From JBGZFC01 sp964346495 (GTDB taxonomy: Bacteria > Bacteroidota > Bacteroidia > Bacteroidales > Dysgonomonadaceae), in the NCBI GenBank assembly GCA_964346495.1, contig CAYFUW010000006.1:1-44075 (forward strand): a stretch of DNA of 44,075 nucleotides, given 5' to 3'. Below, piece by piece: positions 6,943-14,886 of this stretch. Within the stretch, counting starts at the first letter, position 1, and every line of letters starts with the position of its first letter. The notes below the pieces were generated by a model. It searched no databases, had not been told where the DNA came from, and saw only the letters and a list, made by a program, of their open reading frames with translations. A program made the position numbers and the translations under genes.

Positions 6943-6950
6943 TACCTTTG
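6943..6950 (+). promoter_or_regulatory. -7 promoter element of ksgA
   Basis: TACCTTTG, perfect TAnnTTTG, 36 bp before the ATG. The predicted leader is about 30 nt with no Shine-Dalgarno sequence. Confidence 0.6.
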
Positions 6951-6986
6951 CGACTGTAAAGATATAGAATTATAGCCAACTTAGCA

Positions 6987-7790
6987 ATGTTATCGGTAAA
7001 ACCTAAAAAAAATCTGGGGCAACATTTTCTGAAAGATGAGAATATAGCAAGTCGTATCGCCGATACGCTCGATGCTTTCCCATCTCTTCCCATTTTAGAA
7101 GTGGGTCCCGGCACAGGTATGCTTACAAAATTTCTATTGCAAAAAGAGAGAGATTTGACCGTAGTGGAGATAGATCGTGAATCTATTGCCTATCTGCGAA
7201 CTCATTTTTCTCAGTTGGGTGACAAGATTATTGAAGAGGATTTTCTGAAGATGAACCTTTCGGAATATTTTTCTTCATCGTTTTGTCTGATAGGTAATTA
7301 TCCATATAATATATCTTCTCAAATTTTCTTTAAGTTACTTGAACACAGAGAGCAAATTCCATGTTGTTCGGGTATGATACAAAAGGAGGTTGCAGATCGT
7401 TTGGCTGCTTCGCCGGGTAGCAAAACTTACGGTATTTTGAGTGTTTTGTTGCAAGCATGGTACGATATTGAGTATTTGTTCACGGTGAGCGAACAGGCGT
7501 TCATTCCTCCGCCCAAGGTCAAATCGGCAGTTGTGCGGTTGACAAGAAACAGTCGTCAACAACTCAATTGCAATGAAAAGTTATTTAAGTCGGTAGTGAA
7601 AACAAGCTTCGGAATGCGTCGCAAAATGTTGCGAAACTCTATAAAAGCTATGCTGCCACCCGAAAGTTCTCTGTTTGATGACCCATTGCTTACAAAGCGA
7701 CCCGAGCAGTTGTCGGTAGAAGATTTTGTAAGATTAACAAATCTCGTGGAACAGCAAATAGACTCTTTCGAACAAGAAAAAAGAAACTGA
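6987..7790 (+). CDS. ksgA: 16S rRNA adenine-N6,N6-dimethyltransferase (KsgA/RsmA)
   Basis: 267 residues, usual family length. The enzyme dimethylates two adjacent adenines in the 3' terminal hairpin of 16S rRNA during late 30S assembly. Visible motifs: KNLGQHFLKDENIA (residues 8-21), the SAM-binding LEVGPGTGMLT, the acidic ribose-binding VVEIDRESI, EEDFLKM, and the catalytic motif IV as IGNYPYNISS (commonly N-L-P-Y-N). The C-terminal basic helical domain carries RRKMLRNSIK. The start is the ATG 36 bp after a perfect -7 box; there is no ribosome binding site, which is normal in this phylum. The corA gene follows after 27 bp, probably in the same transcript. Confidence 0.97.
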   Translation: MLSVKPKKNLGQHFLKDENIASRIADTLDAFPSLPILEVGPGTGMLTKFLLQKERDLTVVEIDRESIAYLRTHFSQLGDKIIEEDFLKMNLSEYFSSSFCLIGNYPYNISSQIFFKLLEHREQIPCCSGMIQKEVADRLAASPGSKTYGILSVLLQAWYDIEYLFTVSEQAFIPPPKVKSAVVRLTRNSRQQLNCNEKLFKSVVKTSFGMRRKMLRNSIKAMLPPESSLFDDPLLTKRPEQLSVEDFVRLTNLVEQQIDSFEQEKRN

Positions 7791-7817
7791 TTAATTTATC
7801 GATTAAAACCTGACATT

Positions 7818-8762
7818 ATGGCTGAATTAAAACTATTTTACAACAAAGACGGTGTGGTTAGACTAAGCCGCAGCCTCGAATTTTTGAAATCTAATCCTGT
7901 AGAAAACTTCCTTTGGATTGACCTCAACGACGTTGATGAAGAGGTTGAAAACGAATTGGAAGATTTTCTGAAAATCTATATACAAGAAGAGGAAGAGATG
8001 ATTGAGATTGAGATGTCGTCACGATATATCGAGACGCACGACTCGCTCGTTATGAACTCAAACTTCTTATTGGCTAATTTTGAAAGCGATCCTGTTTCGT
8101 TTATTCTGAAAAATAATCTGTTGATTACCGTTAGAAGCGAGGAGCTTATCTCTTTTCACGAAACAGTGAAAAAAATATCGGCAAACCCGAAAAGTTATAA
8201 TACCGGTGCCGATGTTCTTGTTGCTTTGTTGGAAACGCGAGTGGAATTTGATGCGGACATGATAGAAAATATGACGCATAAAATTACCCAATTGAGTAAT
8301 AGCCTCAGTATGCAAGAAGCAGATAAAGACCTACTTAGTGAAATCAAAAACTTGCAAGAGAAGACAATGATGCTTCGAGAGAACATTATCGACAAGCAAC
8401 GAACTGTATCGAGTATGCTCAGAAGTGAGTTTATTACCAGAGAGTTGCAGCCAAAGCTAACGATGATTATTAAGGACATTAACTCTTTGGTAGAGCACAT
8501 TAAGTTTAGTTTCGACCGATTAGATTACTTGCAAGACACTTTCCTGGGTTATGTTAATATCGAGCAAAATAAGATTACCAAAATCTTTACCATTGTTTCG
8601 GTAATATTTATGCCACCGACACTTATTGCAAGTATTTACGGGATGAACTTCAGATTTATGCCCGAGCTGGATAACAAGTTTGGCTACCCAATGTCGATAG
8701 CATTGATGATTATATCATCACTCTGTATTTTGTGGTTCTTCAAGAAGAAAAAATGGTTGTAA
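7818..8762 (+). CDS. corA: CorA-family magnesium/divalent cation transporter
   Basis: 314 residues. CorA proteins form pentameric inner-membrane channels with a large cytoplasmic funnel. Here residues 1-250 are acidic and helical, as expected for the funnel. Two hydrophobic segments lie at the C-terminus, and the signature YGMNF ends the first (IFMPPTLIASIYGMNF), followed by an acidic loop (MPELDNKFGY) and a second helix ending in a basic KKKKWL tail. The Gly-Met-Asn triplet forms the selectivity filter in characterised members. The gene lies 27 bp after ksgA. A 121-bp imperfect palindrome begins directly after the stop. Confidence 0.95.
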   Translation: MAELKLFYNKDGVVRLSRSLEFLKSNPVENFLWIDLNDVDEEVENELEDFLKIYIQEEEEMIEIEMSSRYIETHDSLVMNSNFLLANFESDPVSFILKNNLLITVRSEELISFHETVKKISANPKSYNTGADVLVALLETRVEFDADMIENMTHKITQLSNSLSMQEADKDLLSEIKNLQEKTMMLRENIIDKQRTVSSMLRSEFITRELQPKLTMIIKDINSLVEHIKFSFDRLDYLQDTFLGYVNIEQNKITKIFTIVSVIFMPPTLIASIYGMNFRFMPELDNKFGYPMSIALMIISSLCILWFFKKKKWL

Positions 8763-8764
8763 CC

Positions 8765-8885
8765 GGTATTTCATAAGTACCCAACTGCTGTGTTGTTTTC
8801 GATATTCGGACTCAATCACGTACTTCGAGTACGCTAATTTGTCATCAATCTCAACGCCTTGCATTGGGATACTTTTGAAAAAACC
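8765..8885. repeat. Large imperfect palindrome after corA
   Basis: The region folds as one long interrupted hairpin centred on CGTAC-TTCGA-GTACG (8819-8833). Its outer ends also match: GGTATTTCATAAGTACCCAA from 8765 aligns with GGTTTTTTCAAAAGTATCCC read in reverse complement from 8885. It contains no open reading frame of note. It could be an intergenic repeat, an RNA element in the 3' UTR of corA, or a processing or termination signal between the convergent corA and ppa genes. Confidence 0.6.
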
Positions 8886-8931
8886 TTATTTTTTGTGAAA
8901 CACCTGTTATTAAACAGACTTTGCACCAATA

Positions 8932-9591
8932 TTATAGCATTAATCCGATATTGTCGAACTTTTCGTTGTAGTCTTCCACAGCGAGACGAATTAAATGCAA
9001 TGCCTCGTCACGTTTATATGTGTGTGTAATTTCAGTATTACGGTCTTCGTTAGGCATATCTTTATAGGTAAGGAAATAGTGTTCCAATCTTTTAATTGCA
9101 ATTTCGGGCAGGTCGTCTATGCATGTGAAATGTCCGTATATTGCATCATTTTTTAGAACTGCAATTATTTTATCATCTGCCTGACAACCGTCAATCATTC
9201 TAAAACCGCCGATAGGAATTGCATTTACCAATAAATCGCCGTGTGGCAGGTCTTTTTCAGTCAATACACAAATATCCATAGGGTCACCATCACCTACAAT
9301 TTCAGTTCTTCCTGTTTTTTGATTACAATACTCTCCAACTCTTTTTCCACAATAGGTTTGAGGAATAAATCCATATAGTGCGGGAACCACGTTCGAGAAT
9401 TTTTGAGGGCGGTCAACGCGCAAATAACCGCTCATTTTGTCAATCTCATACTTTACAGTGTCGGTCGGAACAACTTCGATAAAAGCTGTAACTTCTTCGG
9501 GTGCGTGTTCACCGATAGCTATTCCGTGCCAGGGGTGAGATTTGTATCGCAATCCCATTAATCTTCCAATTGGGTCTGAAAATTTGTCCAT
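8932..9591 (-). CDS. ppa: Inorganic pyrophosphatase (family I)
   Basis: 219 residues. It hydrolyses cytoplasmic pyrophosphate to phosphate, driving biosynthetic reactions. The family I signature appears as VGDGDPMDICVL, with the three metal-binding Asp residues. Other conserved parts are FIEVVPTDTVKYEIDK near the N-terminus, YGFIPQTYCG and KNDAIYGH. It is somewhat longer than the E. coli enzyme (about 175), having an N-terminal extension of about 35 residues (MDKFSDPIGRLMGLRYKSHP), as in many Bacteroidetes PPases. The gene is monocistronic and convergent with corA. The upstream 226 bp hold repeats rather than a recognisable promoter. Confidence 0.96.
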   Translation of the reverse strand: MDKFSDPIGRLMGLRYKSHPWHGIAIGEHAPEEVTAFIEVVPTDTVKYEIDKMSGYLRVDRPQKFSNVVPALYGFIPQTYCGKRVGEYCNQKTGRTEIVGDGDPMDICVLTEKDLPHGDLLVNAIPIGGFRMIDGCQADDKIIAVLKNDAIYGHFTCIDDLPEIAIKRLEHYFLTYKDMPNEDRNTEITHTYKRDEALHLIRLAVEDYNEKFDNIGLML

Positions 9592-9685
9592 AATATATTG
9601 TTTTAAAAATGTTTGTTTTGTTTAGCTGTTAGCATTCAGTCGTTTCATGCAAAGTTTGCAAAAAATTTAACCCCTCCGCTTCGCT

Positions 9686-9726
9686 TCCCGAAATGCTTCG
9701 GGACAGGCTATCCCTTAAAATAAGGG
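9686..9726. repeat. Pair of small intergenic palindromes
   Basis: TCCCGAA-ATGC-TTCGGGA (9686-9703) and CCCTT-AAAAT-AAGGG (9712-9726) lie next to each other between ppa and the NamZ-like gene. They look like interspersed-repeat debris; no T-run follows in a way that would make a strong terminator. Confidence 0.45.
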
Positions 9727-9758
9727 GACAGTTTAATTAGGTGGGATATATTTGATAA

Positions 9759-9815
9759 GCCCGTAACACGAACCCCGTAACTCGCAACACGTAACACGTA
9801 CCCCGCACCCTAAAA
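9759..9815. repeat. Degenerate short tandem repeat of CGTAAC/CGCAAC type
   Basis: Successive units of about 8-10 bp such as CGTAACACG, CGTAACTCG, CAACACGTAACACGTACC. A related stretch with TAACTCGCAAC and CACGTACC occurs at 11650-11682. Confidence 0.45.
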
Positions 9816-9817
9816 AC

Positions 9818-10972
9818 CTATTCATCATACAACAAATAGGGTTTGCGTCTATCTTTAAAAGAGTTAACATCCTTTTGCCATTTTTGTTTGATTTCATCCG
9901 CCGATTTTCCATTAATAATATCTTTTCGGATATAATCTACACCAACCAATTTTTCAAAAAATGAGGTGAAAAATTTATTGCCAATTTTTAGGTTGTTATA
10001 AGCATCAATTATATATGTCAAATCGAAACCGTTTTCCCAAATCTGTTCTTGCGATAGTTTTCTTAAGTCTTTACCATAACATTTGCGATTGAGATGTGGC
10101 GGATTCTTAGCACCCGCAATACTTCTTGGTGTGAATGAGAACGATGATTTTTTAAAATTGGGATGTCCATATACCTGGAATGGAAACTTTGTTCCTCGTC
10201 CCAAACTCATTACCGTACCTTCAAAAAGGCATGTTGAAGGATAGAGATATATCGAATGTATATTTGGCAGATTTGGCGATGGAGCAATAGGCGGCACATA
10301 TTTGGTTTGGTGAGTGTAGTTTTCACAAGGAATAACAGTGATATCACATTTTAACCCTTTCGGCAACCAATTTTCGCCGTTTATCATAAGTGCCAATTCG
10401 CCCAATGTCATACCGTGAACAACCGGAATAGGCAAACGTCCGACACCCGATTTGCGCTTCATATCCAAAACAGGACCGTCAACATAAAAACCGTTCGGGT
10501 TTGGACGATCCAGAATTATCATTTTCTTATTGTGTTCGGCACAAGCTTCCATCAAGTTTGCCATGCTGATGTAGTAGGTGTAAAATCGTAATCCAACATC
10601 TTGCAAATCGAAAACCAGCACATCGAATTTGTTCATTTTGTCAGCCGAAGGTCTGTTTGTCCCTTTCTCGTAAAGCGACCATATAGGAATTCCGGTCTTT
10701 TTATCTTTCGAGCTTGCAACACTTTCGCCTGCATCGGCATCGCCTCTAAAACCATGTTCGGGAGAGAAAATACCCACAATATTTTGCCCGTTTCGATGTA
10801 GAAAATCAACTAAATGCTCATCGTGTATCATGCTTGTTTGATTTGCCATAATCGCTACACGTTTGCCTTGCAGAAGTGGGAGATACTTGTCGGTAATTTC
10901 GGCACCAACTTTCACTTGTGCAAATAGAATGGATGTGTAGATGCAAGCAAATAATAAAGCAATTTTTCTCAT
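9818..10972 (-). CDS. namZ: Exported NamZ-like exo-beta-N-acetylmuramidase (DUF1343)
   Basis: 384 residues with a Sec signal peptide (MRKIALLFACIYTSILFAQ). The body matches the DUF1343 family, whose characterised members (NamZ) release N-acetylmuramic acid from peptidoglycan fragments. Visible landmarks: RVAIMANQTS, FSPEHGFRGDADAGE (about 68-82), FDLQDVGLRFYTY (about 122-134), DRPNPNGFYVDGP, PVVHGMTLGELA and a late SLGRGTKFPFQVYG. A periplasmic role in cell-wall recycling is expected. It lies 30 bp after the MerR-type gene on the same strand and is probably cotranscribed. The family assignment is firm; the substrate is taken from the family. Confidence 0.87.
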   Translation of the reverse strand: MRKIALLFACIYTSILFAQVKVGAEITDKYLPLLQGKRVAIMANQTSMIHDEHLVDFLHRNGQNIVGIFSPEHGFRGDADAGESVASSKDKKTGIPIWSLYEKGTNRPSADKMNKFDVLVFDLQDVGLRFYTYYISMANLMEACAEHNKKMIILDRPNPNGFYVDGPVLDMKRKSGVGRLPIPVVHGMTLGELALMINGENWLPKGLKCDITVIPCENYTHQTKYVPPIAPSPNLPNIHSIYLYPSTCLFEGTVMSLGRGTKFPFQVYGHPNFKKSSFSFTPRSIAGAKNPPHLNRKCYGKDLRKLSQEQIWENGFDLTYIIDAYNNLKIGNKFFTSFFEKLVGVDYIRKDIINGKSADEIKQKWQKDVNSFKDRRKPYLLYDE

Positions 10973-11002
10973 TTCAATTTGTGTAGTGGTTTCTGTTTTG
11001 TG

Positions 11003-11395
11003 TTATTCTATTTCCGATTTACTGTATTTTTGATGCTCATGCAGTTTGTCAAACTCATCTTCAAGTTGTAGCAGTTCTGTTTTTATCTCTTTCAATCTTT
11101 CTATAAGGATAACACGTTTTTCTTGCTCATCTTTTTTAGATTTTAGCAGTTGTCGTGCACCTTCCAAAGTCATCTTTTTCTCTTTAACCAAATGATACAC
11201 AACTTCTACCTGCATAATATCCTCTTTTGTATATTGTCGTGTTCCACTCGGAGTTTTCTTTGGATTTATATTATCGAATTCGCCTTCCCAAAAACGCAAC
11301 AACGATACATTTACAGCAAAATGGTCTGCAACCTCTTTTATTGAGTAGTATAGACGTTTGCCGTCGAAATCGATTAATTTTCTACGTTTAGCCAT
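11003..11395 (-). CDS. MerR-family transcriptional regulator
   Basis: 130 residues. The N-terminal 70 residues form a winged helix-turn-helix of MerR type: LYYSIKEVADHFAVNVSLLR, FWEGEF and TPSGTRQYTKEDI. The rest is a helical coiled-coil (KKDEQEKRVILIERLKEIKT) for dimerisation. There is no C-terminal metal- or drug-binding domain, so no effector can be proposed. This short type is common in Bacteroidetes, often upstream of cell-envelope genes. The NamZ-like gene follows after 30 bp. A perfect -7 element (11440-11447) lies 45 bp upstream of the start codon. Confidence 0.9.
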   Translation of the reverse strand: MAKRRKLIDFDGKRLYYSIKEVADHFAVNVSLLRFWEGEFDNINPKKTPSGTRQYTKEDIMQVEVVYHLVKEKKMTLEGARQLLKSKKDEQEKRVILIERLKEIKTELLQLEDEFDKLHEHQKYSKSEIE

Positions 11396-11439
11396 AGAGT
11401 AATTTTTTGTTTTGTGTGCAACTTGATTTGCGGTAATTG

Positions 11440-11447
11440 CAAATATA
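11440..11447 (-). promoter_or_regulatory. -7 element for the merR-namZ operon
   Basis: Reads TATATTTG on the minus strand, 45 bp before the start codon at 11395. No clear -33 TTTG at the normal spacing. Confidence 0.5.
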
Positions 11448-11546
11448 CGGCTTTTTTTCTTACGAGATATTTAATAGTGAATTAATTTTGGTGTTGGCAA
11501 ACTAATAACTAAAAACTAATAGTGAAAAGTAAAGAACTCTTGTTGG

Positions 11547-11564
11547 AGGGATTTGTAATCCCGA
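11547..11564. repeat. 18-bp interspersed palindrome, copy 2 (inverted)
   Basis: AGGGATTTGTAATCCCGA is the exact reverse complement of 3405-3422. Confidence 0.55.
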
Positions 11565-11699
11565 TTTTTGATGTTGTAAGATATGACTTAGCGAGCTTTG
11601 CGCAATTCTTTGCGTCCTTTGCGTGAAACAAGATATAGCCACTCAATCTGTAACTCGCAACCCGCACCACGTTCCACGTACCATAAAAACCAACCCCTC

Positions 11700-11730
11700 T
11701 TGTACTATTTTGAAAAAATGCGTACCTTTG
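11700..11730 (+). promoter_or_regulatory. Promoter of the sigma-54 activator operon (distal)
   Basis: TTG at 11700-11702, a 20-nt spacer and TACCTTTG at 11723-11730 match the Bacteroidetes consensus. The implied leader is about 125 nt. Confidence 0.55.
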
Positions 11731-11783
11731 TTATCGTGCGAAATTTATCGTGTAATAAAATGCAGAATTAGAGTCAAATTCTT

Positions 11784-11791
11784 TAACTTTG
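11784..11791 (+). promoter_or_regulatory. Second -7 element of the sigma-54 activator operon (proximal)
   Basis: TAACTTTG, perfect TAnnTTTG, 70 bp before the ATG at 11861; no matching -33. Together with the distal promoter it suggests two starts. Confidence 0.45.
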
Positions 11792-11860
11792 CAGGATTCT
11801 AATGATTTGTATAGCGAAAATCTAATCTATAAAAATCATATTTGAAGAAAACTGAAAATA

Positions 11861-13120
11861 ATGGCAAAACATAATATACAACAAGTAAAACAACGATTTG
11901 GTATTATCGGCGTATCGCCCGAATTAGAAAGAGCTATCGATATCGCTTTGCAGGTGGCACCCACCGATTTGTCGGTATTGATTACCGGCGAAAGCGGTGT
12001 GGGTAAGGAGAACTTCCCGCAAATAATTCATCAATACAGTCGCAGAAAGCACGGACCATATTTTGCTATAAACTGTGGTTCTATTCCCGAAGGGACAATC
12101 GATTCGGAACTTTTCGGACACGAAAAAGGTGCATTTACCGGAGCAACAGCCGAACGAAAAGGATATTTTGAAGTTGCAAACGGTGGAACTCTATTTTTAG
12201 ACGAAGTGGGAGAGTTGCCACTGTCAACACAAGCTCGTCTGTTGCGAGTTTTGGAAACGGGAGAGTTCATAAAAGTCGGTTCATCGAAAGTGGAAAAGAG
12301 CGATGTCCGGGTTGTGGCGGCCACCAATCTCAATATTACCAAAGCTATCGAAAAAGGACAGTTTAGGGAAGATTTATACTACAGGCTCAACACTGTGCCA
12401 ATAAAAATAATCCCTTTGCGAGAACGAAAAGAGGATATCTATCTGCTGTTTCGTAAATTTGCAAGTGATAGTGCCGAAAAATATATGATGCCGGCAATTT
12501 CGCTTACCGATGAGGCTCGTGAAATGTTGACCGAGTATCATTGGCCCGGCAATGTGAGACAGTTGAAAAATATTACCGAACAAATTTCTGTTATCGAACA
12601 GGAGAGAGTAATAACACCCGAAATATTAGAAAAATTTCTACCCAAAAGAGGAAACGATTTACTGCCTGTTTTGGCATCGCAAACAAGAGAGGCTGAACAG
12701 CGCTCATTTTCGTCGGAACGGGAAATTATGTATCAGGTTTTGTTCGATATGAAAAAAGATATCAACGACTTGAAACTTGTTGTGAAAAATCTGCTCGAAA
12801 ATGCATCTGACATCCGTCATGACGATAAGCAAACAATCTCTGAAACAGTGGTTTTACCACAAGATAACACCAGAGTAAATGTTCCGATACGTTTGGATGA
12901 GAGTGTTGAGATAACCAATGTTCCCAAAAAGGAATCGGCTGAATTTCAGGAAGTGACAAAGGTTGAAACCACCAGTTTGTCACTCGAAGATGTGGAGAAA
13001 GAGATGATTATAAAAGCTCTCGAAAAACATTCGGGAAAAAGAAAAACGGCAGCGCAAGAACTGGGTATTTCGGAGCGAACACTATATCGCAAAATTAAAG
13101 AATACAAAATCGATAATTGA
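11861..13120 (+). CDS. Sigma-54 interaction AAA+ activator with Fis-type HTH, no sensor domain
   Basis: 419 residues. It is a bacterial enhancer-binding protein that remodels RNA polymerase-sigma54. The AAA+ domain starts almost at the N-terminus: Walker A TGESGVGKE (42-50), the sigma-54 contact loop GAFTGA (90-95), Walker B GGTLFLDEVGE (108-118) and WPGNVRQLKN in the lid. The C-terminus carries a Fis-type helix-turn-helix (RKTAAQELGISERTLYRKIK). There is no receiver, GAF or PAS domain, so activity must be set by expression level or by a partner. It overlaps lptE by one base and heads an operon with lptE, a TPR-like gene and secG, an order widely kept in Bacteroidetes. Confidence 0.94.
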   Translation: MAKHNIQQVKQRFGIIGVSPELERAIDIALQVAPTDLSVLITGESGVGKENFPQIIHQYSRRKHGPYFAINCGSIPEGTIDSELFGHEKGAFTGATAERKGYFEVANGGTLFLDEVGELPLSTQARLLRVLETGEFIKVGSSKVEKSDVRVVAATNLNITKAIEKGQFREDLYYRLNTVPIKIIPLRERKEDIYLLFRKFASDSAEKYMMPAISLTDEAREMLTEYHWPGNVRQLKNITEQISVIEQERVITPEILEKFLPKRGNDLLPVLASQTREAEQRSFSSEREIMYQVLFDMKKDINDLKLVVKNLLENASDIRHDDKQTISETVVLPQDNTRVNVPIRLDESVEITNVPKKESAEFQEVTKVETTSLSLEDVEKEMIIKALEKHSGKRKTAAQELGISERTLYRKIKEYKIDN

Positions 13121-13623
13121 TGAGAAAAAGTATTATTATTTTCATAATCGGCATATTGATGGTTTCGTGTACTATTTCGTATAAGTTCACGGGCGCATCT
13201 ATCGACTATAATGTGACCAAAACATTGCATTTAGCAAAGTTTGTCAATCAGGCACCGTTGGTTTATCCACCTTTGGAATCGCGCTTCAACGAAGAGATGC
13301 AGGATAAGTTTACCAGAAATACCCGTCTGCAAATTGTAGATAGAAATGGTGACTTGGAGATAGAGGGAGAAATTGTTGGTTATGAACTTACTCCGCTTGC
13401 CGTTCAGGAAGATGCTTTTGCATCGGAAACCAAGCTTACGATGACAGTGCGAATGCGATACCGCAACAATAAAGTGCAAGGGCAAGATAAGGAAGAGACC
13501 TTTAAAGCCGATAGAGTTTTTTCGAGCAATGTTCTGTTTGATAATGTGCAAGACCAATTGGTAGAAGAACTTACGAAAGATATTATCGACCAGATTTTTA
13601 ATTCAACAATGGCTAATTGGTAA
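13120..13623 (+). CDS. lptE: LptE-family outer-membrane lipoprotein
   Basis: 167 residues from the ATG at 13120, which overlaps the upstream TGA (TGATG); a TTG one codon earlier is a less likely start. The signal region MRKSIIIFIIGILMVSC ends in a lipobox with Cys17. The body matches Bacteroidetes LptE: YKFTGASIDYN, PPLESRFNEEMQDKFTRNTR, and alternating strands ending in LVEELTKDIIDQIFNSTMAN. LptE plugs the LptD barrel and helps place LPS in the outer leaflet. The presumed partner LptD is encoded at 22053-24788 and another Lpt component, LptG, at 27040. Sequence similarity to proteobacterial LptE is low; the call relies on the size, fold pattern and conserved neighbourhood. Confidence 0.87.
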   Translation: MRKSIIIFIIGILMVSCTISYKFTGASIDYNVTKTLHLAKFVNQAPLVYPPLESRFNEEMQDKFTRNTRLQIVDRNGDLEIEGEIVGYELTPLAVQEDAFASETKLTMTVRMRYRNNKVQGQDKEETFKADRVFSSNVLFDNVQDQLVEELTKDIIDQIFNSTMANW

Positions 13624-13631
13624 CAGGTAAA

Positions 13632-14375
13632 ATGGTTAAAGAGAATTTATACAGCTATATTGAAAATCCTAATCTGATGGATAGTGCTTCGTTACAAAAT
13701 TTGGAAAAAGTGACGGAGCAGTATCCCTATTTTCAAACAGCTCGTTTATTGCTTTATAAAAACAAGATGCAGGCAGGTGCTGAAAATATGGAGGAGGATT
13801 TGGCAAAAACTGCAATTTTTTGTTCCGATAGAGTACGTTTTTTCTACTATGTAAACGAAGAGAAGTATTCGATGTTTTTAAGGAGTGCCGAAGACGACAA
13901 AAAAGTGGATAAAACGCTGGCTTTGTTAGATTCATATTTAGAAACTTTTTCGGATAATAAGGAGCACGAAATAGAAAACGCTACGTATAATGTTGTTTCG
14001 GATGACTATTTTGCTTATTTAGAAAAACAGGAAAACAAAACAATCTCTTTACCCGATTCAGATAGCGATGAGAATAAAATGCAGCATCAGGATGTGATTG
14101 ATGCATTTTTGGAAAAAGCAGACTCCAATGAGTTGCTCACAATTGCTCCTGAAGCCGTTAAGAAAGAGGAGTCCACGCAATCAAAAGATAGTGAAGGAAG
14201 CGAGTTTTTGACCGAAACTTTAGCAAAAATTTATATAAAACAGAAAAAATATGAGCAAGCACTTGCAATTATTAAACGATTAAGTTTGAATTTTCCAAAA
14301 AAAAGTGTTTACTTTGCCGACCAAATACGTTTTTTGGAATATTTGATTCTTAACGAGAAGATTAAAAACAGATAA
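13632..14375 (+). CDS. Hypothetical protein with TPR-like C-terminus
   Basis: 247 residues from the ATG at 13632, eight bp after the lptE stop; an in-frame TTG at 13617 would overlap lptE and is less likely. No signal peptide. The N-terminal part (about 1-95) is helical (LQNLEKVTEQYPYFQTARLL), the middle is acidic and low-complexity, and the C-terminal part has a TPR-like helix pair (LTETLAKIYIKQKKYEQALA then IIKRLSLNFPKKS). The gene is consistently found between lptE and secG in this phylum. A cytoplasmic scaffold role is possible but not demonstrated. I do not recognise a specific function. Confidence 0.8.
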   Translation: MVKENLYSYIENPNLMDSASLQNLEKVTEQYPYFQTARLLLYKNKMQAGAENMEEDLAKTAIFCSDRVRFFYYVNEEKYSMFLRSAEDDKKVDKTLALLDSYLETFSDNKEHEIENATYNVVSDDYFAYLEKQENKTISLPDSDSDENKMQHQDVIDAFLEKADSNELLTIAPEAVKKEESTQSKDSEGSEFLTETLAKIYIKQKKYEQALAIIKRLSLNFPKKSVYFADQIRFLEYLILNEKIKNR

Positions 14376-14379
14376 AACT

Positions 14380-14727
14380 ATGTATATTTTCATTACAATT
14401 TTAATTTTAGTAGCAGCTATATTGATGATTTTCATCGTATTGGTGCAAAACTCAAAAGGTGGTGGATTGGCTGCAGGCTTCTCTTCTTCCAATCAGATTA
14501 TGGGTGTTCGTAAAACAACCGACTTCCTGGAAAAATTTACCTGGGGGTTAGCAGCTGTAATAATAGTTTTGAGCATTTTGACAGCAAAATACACTGCGTC
14601 ACGTTCAAGTCAACCTACATCTCAAATCGAGGTTCAAGAACAAGCACCGCTTAGTCCCACTACTGCACCCGATGTAGTACCTGAGGCACCGGTACAACCT
14701 GCACAAGCACCGGCTCAACCGGAATAA
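14380..14727 (+). CDS. secG: SecG subunit of the Sec translocase
   Basis: 115 residues. Two transmembrane helices (about 2-21 and 52-70) are separated by the conserved cytoplasmic loop VLVQNSKGGGLAAGF and a following SSNQIMGVRKTTDFLEKFTW. SecG associates with SecYE and assists SecA-driven export. The C-terminal 40 residues are a Pro/Ala/Gln/Glu-rich tail (PEAPVQPAQAPAQPE), common in Bacteroidetes SecG and probably disordered. The gene starts four bp after the preceding stop and ends the operon at a hairpin. Confidence 0.95.
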   Translation: MYIFITILILVAAILMIFIVLVQNSKGGGLAAGFSSSNQIMGVRKTTDFLEKFTWGLAAVIIVLSILTAKYTASRSSQPTSQIEVQEQAPLSPTTAPDVVPEAPVQPAQAPAQPE

Positions 14728-14749
14728 ACAATTTATTAAAAAAATATCG

Positions 14750-14790
14750 AACTCGTATAAGTTTGTTTTGTAAACTTGTACGAGTTTGTT
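14750..14790 (+). terminator. Hairpin terminator after secG
   Basis: AACTCGTATAAGTTT pairs with AAACTTGTACGAGTT (14750-14764 with 14772-14786; one mismatch) and is followed by TGTTAT. The tail is weak in T, but the stem is long. Confidence 0.6.
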
Positions 14791-14815
14791 ATATCCATTT
14801 GTCAACCTTTTTTAC

Positions 14816-14844
14816 TTGCCAAGTCATTTTTTTATATATCTTTG
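14816..14844 (+). promoter_or_regulatory. Promoter of the ClC channel gene
   Basis: TTG at 14816-14818, an 18-nt spacer and TATCTTTG at 14837-14844. The ATG follows 43 bp later. Confidence 0.6.
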
Positions 14845-14886
14845 CATCTGATCAAACAAAGTTTTTCTCAAGTTTAGGTTTGCACG

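Larger units (their letters stand above)
11396..11860. other. Divergent intergenic region upstream of the sigma-54 activator
   Basis: 465 bp between divergent genes. It contains the -7 box of merR-namZ, the second copy of the 18-bp palindrome (11547-11564), a stretch with GCGAGCTTTGCGCAATTCTT-like GCG-rich repeats (11595-11630), a second block of CGTAAC/CGCAAC-type repeats (11650-11682), and two plus-strand -7 boxes. No coding potential is seen. Confidence 0.6.
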
